A stretch of DNA of 64,000 nt from Parachlamydiales bacterium. GTDB taxonomy: Bacteria > Chlamydiota > Chlamydiia > Chlamydiales > JABDDJ01. The notes beneath the pieces were generated by a model. The model had not been told where the DNA came from and ran no database searches. It saw only the letters and a program-made list of their open reading frames with translations. This document shows positions 59,623 to 64,000 of the stretch, piece by piece. The stretch's first letter is position 1; the number at the start of each line of letters is the position of its first letter. The position numbers and the translations under genes are program-made. The DNA lies in assembly GCA_041671045.1 (NCBI GenBank), contig JBAZCF010000012.1, positions 1-64,000 of the forward strand, written 5' to 3'.

Positions 59623-59913
59623 ATGTATACATTAAGAATTATTGAAGAAACTCGGACGGATGAGAGTAAACCTTTCGAGCAGGTAACTGAAAATTTCTCT
59701 CTTGGAAATTCCTACACCATTTTACGCAAGGATTCAACAACTGAATTTAACAGACGTTTAGATGAAATGTTTCCTGGCGAAGATCGGGTTAAAATCAGAC
59801 TTATTTTAATCCCTGAATCTGGCCATGAATTTTTTATTATGGAAGAAACGCCATTGGAAAGGTTTGATTATTTTATTATGACCGATTCTGGGAAAACATT
59901 TGAACGACTATAG
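59623..59913 (+). CDS. Small hypothetical protein (96 aa)
   Basis: MYTLRIIEETRTDESKPFEQ...: a mostly beta-rich acidic protein with its own A/T-rich leader (ACTATAAATATATAAAGTC). Homologous small proteins are common in Bacteroidota phages as I recall. Function unknown. Confidence 0.6.
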   Translation: MYTLRIIEETRTDESKPFEQVTENFSLGNSYTILRKDSTTEFNRRLDEMFPGEDRVKIRLILIPESGHEFFIMEETPLERFDYFIMTDSGKTFERL

Positions 59914-59947
59914 CCTTGGACGGGCTTTGTAAAATCCATTTAATATT

Positions 59948-60175
59948 ATGAATGTAAGAGCAAAATTTGTTTGTTACGGGATTAAGGACAATCCCTCATC
60001 GGAAAGTAAGACAGTAACCTTTGGTGCTGTAACTTCTGGAAGTGAGGAGAATAAATCATTCTCAAAGTACACCCCATCCGGTAGTATTGACATGGTAATC
60101 AGTTATGACACACCAGCCAGTAATGCTTTTGAGCAAGGAAAAGAATATTACGTTGATTTCACGCCGGTTGAGTAA
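59948..60175 (+). CDS. Small hypothetical protein (75 aa)
   Basis: MNVRAKFVCYGIKDNPSSES...: a predicted small beta-barrel-like protein, a common type of phage small protein. It follows a leader CCATTTAATATT. Function unknown. Confidence 0.6.
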   Translation: MNVRAKFVCYGIKDNPSSESKTVTFGAVTSGSEENKSFSKYTPSGSIDMVISYDTPASNAFEQGKEYYVDFTPVE

Positions 60176-60205
60176 TCTTACTATTAACCTTTAAATATCT
60201 CTTTT

Positions 60206-60625
60206 ATGGACAACAAAGAAATTAATTTGGTAGTCCCTGCATTACTGCCATGTAATGGAAGGATTGTATTGCAAGCAGTAAATAAAAAGGAATATAAACA
60301 TGGCAATATTATCATTCCGGTAAACCAGGAAATATGGACTAATGAACGCAAACCTGACAAGCAGCGCCAGCAAGAAGACAATCCTTACAAAAACTATGAT
60401 TTTTATGTTGTAGGATATGCTCCGGAAGTACATGAACAGATGCGATTACCGGCAGATATACTTATTGAAATTGGCGACAAAGTAATCATGTCAGAACGAT
60501 TTGAACCTATACTATACCAGGAAGGTCCGGAGACGCTTTACTTTCTGATACATTGGCAGGACACATTAGGAGTGATTAAGCAACACAAGGAAGTCAAAAG
60601 GCCAGTGTCGAATCTGGTAAATTAA
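60206..60625 (+). CDS. GroES-like co-chaperonin candidate
   Basis: 139 residues with the order of a GroES fold: NGRIVLQAVNKKEYKHGNII (first strand and mobile-loop region), YVVGYAPEV, DILIEIGDKVIM with the D-x-x-x-x-G-D-x-V-x pattern of GroES, then ERFEPILYQEGPETLYFL. Phages such as T4 encode a divergent co-chaperonin (gp31) to fold large capsid proteins. The giant virion proteins here would make such help plausible. Similarity is by eye and moderate; a different small beta-barrel remains possible. Confidence 0.5.
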   Translation: MDNKEINLVVPALLPCNGRIVLQAVNKKEYKHGNIIIPVNQEIWTNERKPDKQRQQEDNPYKNYDFYVVGYAPEVHEQMRLPADILIEIGDKVIMSERFEPILYQEGPETLYFLIHWQDTLGVIKQHKEVKRPVSNLVN

Positions 60626-60630
60626 AAAAT

Positions 60631-60655
60631 AAACCCGGTCAATGCCGGGTTTTTT
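60631..60655. terminator. Bidirectional terminator at the convergent junction
   Basis: AACCCGG, TCAATG, CCGGGTT flanked by A runs on the left and T6 on the right, so it can stop both the plus-strand block and the minus-strand YopX gene. Confidence 0.85.
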
Positions 60656-60656
60656 G

Positions 60657-61013
60657 TTATGATTTCAGTAATTCAGGGTTTTCGTAAATATTGCCGATAA
60701 TTTCAATATTTAATATTGCCCTCAATGCCAGATGGGTTTCATCTTCGAGCGTATAAAATCTCAAATGTCTGCCACAAAAACATCCTTTATTAAAAATAAC
60801 TTCCCATTTTGCAGCAGTATTTTGAACAATATCTCCTTCATAAATCTCCGTTCCGTTTTTATCCTTCAGGCCGGTGTATTGCATTAATGGCATATTTTCA
60901 TCTTTTACCATATTCCAAAATATATTGCTAAATTTCTGACTTTTCGAATCCCAGTATAGCATATCGCTTATTTTCTTATCCCACGCCCGGAATTTAATTT
61001 CTCTCTTTTCCAT
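60657..61013 (-). CDS. YopX family protein
   Basis: 118 residues matching YopX (PF09643): EIKFRAWDKKISDMLYWDS at the start, then MPLMQYTGLKDKNGTEIYEG followed by DIV and a small beta-barrel ending in IEIIGNIYENPELL. YopX proteins are common in phages of Firmicutes and Bacteroidota; the function is not established. Leader CAAAACTTAAAACT before the ATG. It is the last gene of the minus-strand block, next to the bidirectional terminator. Confidence 0.9.
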   Translation of the reverse strand: MEKREIKFRAWDKKISDMLYWDSKSQKFSNIFWNMVKDENMPLMQYTGLKDKNGTEIYEGDIVQNTAAKWEVIFNKGCFCGRHLRFYTLEDETHLALRAILNIEIIGNIYENPELLKS

Positions 61014-61031
61014 AGTTTTAAGTTTTGAAAT

Positions 61032-61064
61032 AAAAAAGAGTCCCGCCGCTTAAACAGGACTCTT
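61032..61064 (-). terminator. Intrinsic terminator, minus strand
   Basis: On the minus strand AAGAGTCC pairs with GGACTCTT across a 13-nt loop, followed by T6. It follows the gene at 61115-61576, so YopX is probably transcribed by read-through or from a local promoter. Confidence 0.75.
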
Positions 61065-61114
61065 ATGAACGCAAAATTAATCAGGTACTCATGGGAAGAC
61101 ACACTGATATGTCT

Positions 61115-61576
61115 TTATTGATACCTGGCAGATAAAAACATGCCTACCATGGAATTCATCACCCAGTCCTGGTTCTCTACCAGTATTGTGCGGTCGATGA
61201 ATCCTTTGTACTGAGGATTGTCAGGTTCGTTTTTGACTTCATACCATAAAGTCCTTGTATTGTAGGCCATCAATACGAACTGAACTTGCGGATAGACCGT
61301 TTTAATAGCTTCCAGGTAAATTATCCTCTTGGCATTTTTCATAGCATCCCACTCTGCTTTCCTTGCTGGATATGTCAGGTCACGATCACTTAATGGGACA
61401 GGGATAGGCAATACGATAGGAATGTTTTCTTTCCATTGGCAGTCCGGCCATAGAAGGTCATTCATTAATGCCAGTGTATCATTGCCTTGATGGATAACTC
61501 CGTCTGAAGTCTTTACCGCAAATTTGTAAGCAAGCCTGTACTTTGGTAAGTAGTACTTTGGGTCAATTGTTGTCAT
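61115..61576 (-). CDS. Hypothetical protein (153 aa)
   Basis: MTTIDPKYYLPKYRLAYKFA...: mixed alpha/beta, Trp- and Pro-rich, no recognised domain. It has a promoter-like TAACTTTG upstream and a terminator downstream, so it is probably a single-gene unit. Function unknown. Confidence 0.65.
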   Translation of the reverse strand: MTTIDPKYYLPKYRLAYKFAVKTSDGVIHQGNDTLALMNDLLWPDCQWKENIPIVLPIPVPLSDRDLTYPARKAEWDAMKNAKRIIYLEAIKTVYPQVQFVLMAYNTRTLWYEVKNEPDNPQYKGFIDRTILVENQDWVMNSMVGMFLSARYQ

Positions 61577-61613
61577 GTCTTTAATTTTTTTAGAGATTAA
61601 TAAATTTAATACC

Positions 61614-61621
61614 CAAAGTTA
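61614..61621 (-). promoter_or_regulatory. Minus-strand -7 box candidate
   Basis: TAACTTTG on the minus strand matches TAnnTTTG and lies 38 bases upstream of the ATG at 61576. No clear -33 TTTG. Confidence 0.35.
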
Positions 61622-61646
61622 CACATTAAATAATCATACGCAGCAT

Positions 61647-61958
61647 TTATTTTAAGTTCTTATTGAATTGTTCTTTAAATAATCTATTGAATTCTTCGTC
61701 ATTTACTCTTTTAGAGTGGTCTTCATCTATCCAATTAAGATGTTTTCCTGTTGTCATTGCCCAATCATTGGAATGAATAACACGAGAATGACCTGCTTTA
61801 CGGAAAGCAATAAGTGTTTCATAGGAAAACCAAAACGTGTTACCTTCTGAATCTTCAAATGCTAAAGAATGGGCACCATAATTATTACTGGAATACTGCC
61901 CATAATTCCAATATTTGGGAAATTGATAATTTGTTACTTCTCTTGTTTGTGTTTCCAT
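61647..61958 (-). CDS. Hypothetical phage protein (103 aa)
   Basis: Aromatic and Asn/Ser-rich N-terminus (FPKYWNYGQYSSNNYGAHSL), then FWFSYETLIAFRKAGHSRVI and TTGKHLNWIDEDHSKRV. I recall this conserved type from many phages, with a TTGKHLNWID block, but cannot give a function. Leader CAAAACTTAAACCTT before the ATG; starts 5 nt after the preceding small gene. Confidence 0.7.
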   Translation of the reverse strand: METQTREVTNYQFPKYWNYGQYSSNNYGAHSLAFEDSEGNTFWFSYETLIAFRKAGHSRVIHSNDWAMTTGKHLNWIDEDHSKRVNDEEFNRLFKEQFNKNLK

Positions 61959-61963
61959 AAGGT

Positions 61964-62140
61964 TTAAGTTTTGATAGTTTCTTTACTTTTTGCACCATGC
62001 ATTTTAAGGACAATGACCAGCATCCACACAATACTGTCGGGCATTGCATTGGCTACCATGTCGATTTCAGCTCTTTTGTAAGCCGTTGCCTGGACATTCC
62101 ATGCATCACTGTTTTCGTCGTAGATAAGTATTTTAAACAT
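61964..62140 (-). CDS. Small hypothetical protein (58 aa)
   Basis: MFKILIYDENSDAWNVQATA...: 58 codons with the leader CTAAAACTTAAATTCT. It ends 5 nt before the next minus-strand ATG (61958). The central helix continues RAEIDMVANAMPDSIVWMLV. No domain recognised, but operon position and leader support a real gene. Confidence 0.65.
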   Translation of the reverse strand: MFKILIYDENSDAWNVQATAYKRAEIDMVANAMPDSIVWMLVIVLKMHGAKSKETIKT

Positions 62141-62152
62141 AGAATTTAAGTT

Positions 62153-62446
62153 TTAGTATCTGTATCTTTTCCAAACTTCATCATCAAAATCAATGATGTT
62201 TTCAATATTTTCGCGATTGTAAACTTTGTCACCATTGGATACAACATAATCATAAGGCATATGATTCCAATGGCAATAAATCGCCCAGTCGCCAACCGTT
62301 CCAACTTTAAGCACCCATTTTAATATCCCGCCCTTTTCTGTCATATAAAGTCCTTTTTCATCATTAGAAGTTTCGCCTTTGGCGATAACCTGATGTTGAT
62401 TTTTGGGATCGTCGAGTATTTCCAGTGTCAGTTTAAATTTTTCCAT
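62153..62446 (-). CDS. Hypothetical protein (97 aa)
   Basis: MEKFKLTLEILDDPKNQHQV...: a small beta-rich protein with Trp-containing hydrophobic strands (GDWAIYCHWNHMPYDYVVSN). The leader CTTAAACTTAAATCTT matches those of its neighbours. Function unknown. Confidence 0.65.
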   Translation of the reverse strand: MEKFKLTLEILDDPKNQHQVIAKGETSNDEKGLYMTEKGGILKWVLKVGTVGDWAIYCHWNHMPYDYVVSNGDKVYNRENIENIIDFDDEVWKRYRY

Positions 62447-62461
62447 AAGATTTAAGTTTAA

Positions 62462-62492
62462 GAAAAAAATAAACGGGACTTTATGGTCCCGT
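62462..62492 (-). terminator. Terminator overlapping the end of a gene, minus strand
   Basis: On the minus strand ACGGGAC, CATAAA, GTCCCGT then TTTATTTTTTT. The first arm encodes the last codons of the gene ending at 62481, and its stop lies in the loop. Confidence 0.8.
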
Positions 62493-62846
62493 CATTTTTA
62501 GTTTTACTTTTTTAGTAATAGCTGGAATGTTATCATTAACCAGTTTTACTATCTGTTCGTGATATTTGGTGGGTTTATTTCCAAGCCCGCGAGCCTGTAC
62601 GACTTCCATTTTTGACAAAGACAGTTCAACTGTTTCAATACGAGTTTTGTCAATTTTAGCAGATAACAGTAATGAATGTTTTAAATCAAAGTATTTATTG
62701 GTAAAGATGCAATGGCCCAGTTCAGTTCCTTCTTCCAGGAATTCTTTTACAGATCGGAGTGGTTCGACATGAATAACGCCATCATTGAACGATAGATCCA
62801 GGAATTTCTTCTTTTCCTGGACATATTTTTTATTCATATCTTTCAT
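62481..62846 (-). CDS. PcfJ-like protein, C-terminal part (split gene)
   Basis: 121 residues. PLRSVKEFLEEGTELGHCIF, then a Tyr-containing segment, SLLLSAKIDKTRIETVELSL and VVQARGLGNKPTKYHEQIVK match the C-terminal region of PcfJ-family proteins (PF14284). The N-terminal region is the adjacent ORF at 62876-63787 in another frame. The frames can be joined by one base (-1 shift) at an A6 run (plus-strand 62890-62895), after which the reading continues NRIILNTKIKELKGKMK into this ORF without a stop. This part may be made by frameshifting, by separate initiation at 62846, or the gene may be broken. Confidence 0.7.
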   Translation of the reverse strand: MKDMNKKYVQEKKKFLDLSFNDGVIHVEPLRSVKEFLEEGTELGHCIFTNKYFDLKHSLLLSAKIDKTRIETVELSLSKMEVVQARGLGNKPTKYHEQIVKLVNDNIPAITKKVKLKMTGP

Positions 62847-62875
62847 TTTACCTTTAAGTTCCTTGATTTTTGTGT

Positions 62876-63787
62876 TCAGAATAATTCGGTTTTTTCTTTT
62901 ACCAAGTTATTATGAGCCATGTCAAAATTAACCGGGCAGATATATTTTGGATTATGAATGTCCTTGCCAAATTCAACCAACAATTTGAGATAATCCATCC
63001 AATCCTTATAGTTATCAACGGTAAAGCCATTACGTATGCAAATTTTGATCTGAGGCCAATAACGGTCGACATCTTCCGGATATTTATATCGATAATAAAC
63101 CAAATTATATTGATCAGCTTTAAACAAGGTTTCCGTTACGGAATCTTTTAAAAGTTGTGAAAAAAGTATATGAGGCGGCATTTCGTGGAAATTGCCTTTA
63201 AACCCATTGCGTTTTATGATCGGTAATATTTTGCCATGATTATAAATATATAAAGGGTTAAGTTCATAACGTAAATTGGCTTTGTAACCATAAGTATTAC
63301 GGAAAGCCAGGTCGCCAGTATAACACCACCGGTCGTATTCATAACACATTGACTGAACATTTTTAGCCAGTGTGGTTACTTTTCCGTCTTGCCGTATCCA
63401 GTGCTGCATCACTTCGACAAGAGAATAACAGGTCGGGTGATTTTTTTGAAAATATTTCGTTACGACTACCATGCGGATAACTTGAAAATCTTTAATGATA
63501 TTCAGGAAGGCCATGTATATTCTTTCCCGGCTTTCAAGTTTATCCAGATAAGTAATTTCTAATTTGGCATTACATTTTGGACATTGACATTTCACCAGTT
63601 GGTCATACATGATACAATCCGGCATCCAATTGTGACCACATTCCAGGCAAAATAAACGATGACGTGACAAAATTGCTAATTTTTTGAATGGTCTGTTATA
63701 AGCCCATTGTTTGTGTTTCTCGGTGAATTTCGGCACCTTTTTTAACAGATCTTCAATTTGAAATTGTAGTTTAGTACGTGGTCTCAT
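62876..63787 (-). CDS. PcfJ-like protein, N-terminal part (split gene)
   Basis: 303 residues. It has two CxxC pairs early (LFCLECGHNW ... KCQCPKCNAKLE), a zinc ribbon, then a helical domain with SLVEVMQHWIRQDGKV and the PcfJ-like WMDYLKLLVEFGKDIHNPKY ... AHNNLVKEK at the end. The stop follows ELF; the missing C-terminal half is the next ORF. Full-length PcfJ relatives have both parts in one chain. PcfJ genes occur on conjugative plasmids and phages with unclear function. Overlapping neighbours and good leader suggest active expression. Confidence 0.75.
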   Translation of the reverse strand: MRPRTKLQFQIEDLLKKVPKFTEKHKQWAYNRPFKKLAILSRHRLFCLECGHNWMPDCIMYDQLVKCQCPKCNAKLEITYLDKLESRERIYMAFLNIIKDFQVIRMVVVTKYFQKNHPTCYSLVEVMQHWIRQDGKVTTLAKNVQSMCYEYDRWCYTGDLAFRNTYGYKANLRYELNPLYIYNHGKILPIIKRNGFKGNFHEMPPHILFSQLLKDSVTETLFKADQYNLVYYRYKYPEDVDRYWPQIKICIRNGFTVDNYKDWMDYLKLLVEFGKDIHNPKYICPVNFDMAHNNLVKEKTELF

Positions 63788-63789
63788 AG

Positions 63790-64000
63790 TTAAAAAAGGC
63801 TTAATTCGTTATTCTCGGTTTTTTCTACCATTACCTTTGGCGTTACTGCTGTTTTCGGTATATTCTTTTTTAGCATCCTGGCTTTTTCTGATTCGATCAG
63901 ATCGTTAATGGCTTTGGTTTTGGCTTCTCTTATTTCTTCTTCCGTGAGTTCTACCTTATGATTTACCACAACCTGCATTTGCAATGGTTTTCGCAACTCG
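63790..64000 (-). CDS. Partial or short hypothetical protein at the right edge
   Basis: The frame is open to the edge (..ELRKPLQMQVVVNHKV). A plausible ATG lies at 63978 (MQVVVNHKVELTEEEIREAK), but the gene may begin outside the window. Mostly charged helix. It ends 2 nt before the PcfJ-like start. Function unknown. Confidence 0.55.
   Translation of the reverse strand, partial: ELRKPLQMQVVVNHKVELTEEEIREAKTKAINDLIESEKARMLKKNIPKTAVTPKVMVEKTENNELSLF

Noticed and set aside
1..64000. CRISPR arrays, tRNA genes, integrase and insertion sequences
   Set aside because: No regularly spaced direct repeats with unique spacers, no cloverleaf with a T-loop, and no recombinase or transposase motifs were seen; the only dense repeats are the collagen codons.
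1..64000. Stop-codon reassignment as in some crAss-like phages
   Set aside because: Late genes are intact under the standard code and TAG ends several of them in the expected place (15437-15439, 46181-46183, 53465-53467).

Overview
The window is part of a large podovirus-type bacteriophage genome, most likely a crAss-like phage (Crassvirales) of a Bacteroidota host. Four things point there. The late gene order is TerL, portal, acidic scaffold-like protein, major capsid protein, head and ring proteins, IHF-like protein, tail hub, ejection proteins, then one giant virion protein. That giant ORF (31703..46183, 4826 codons) carries a D-x-D-G-D RNA-polymerase motif. Shine-Dalgarno sites are absent and replaced by A/T-rich leaders of the form AACTTAAA-N-ATG. 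Several intergenic regions contain TAnnTTTG elements resembling the Bacteroidota -7 promoter box. TAG, TAA and TGA all end genes normally, so there is no sign of stop-codon reassignment. I see no integrase, tRNA, CRISPR array or insertion sequence.

Layout. 1-243 holds the ends of a minus-strand block. 244-829 is an unusual spacer with palindromes, a decayed zinc-ribbon-like frame, a 14-bp direct repeat and a long pyrimidine tract; it separates divergent blocks. 830-5380 is a run of small accessory genes, many ATGA-coupled: a secreted phosphodiester glycosidase-like protein, a RyR-domain protein, RadC and an HNH-AP2 endonuclease. 5521-8377 has a RecB-type PD-(D/E)XK nuclease and a possible small terminase. 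8358-20609 is the packaging and head module, ending with two paralogous collagen-like fibres. 20681-22146 encodes three small membrane proteins. 22148-31703 is the neck, tail and ejection module with a transglycosylase-like protein. 31703-46183 is the giant polyprotein. 46190-54546 holds three more collagen-like fibre proteins, one of 1815 residues. 54620-59313 is a glycan cassette: a methyltransferase/GT2/TPR/GT9-like fusion, two methyltransferases and a GT-B glycosyltransferase. 59310-60625 has small genes including a GroES-like candidate. After a convergent terminator, 60657-64000 is a minus-strand block with YopX, a PcfJ split by a frameshift, and small unknowns.

How it may work together. 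The plus-strand block builds a virion whose capsid and tail carry Gly-X-Thr-rich collagen-like fibres. The adjacent sugar-transfer and methylation genes suggest these fibres (or host surface glycans) are modified. The giant protein is probably packaged in the virion and delivered to transcribe early genes; besides the polymerase motif it carries a YpsA/SLOG-like domain, an HExxH zincin-like motif and a second PD-(D/E)XK nuclease, a combination like that of phage polyvalent proteins. It is the strongest candidate for an unusual system here. All functional assignments come from reading motifs by eye; no database search was run.
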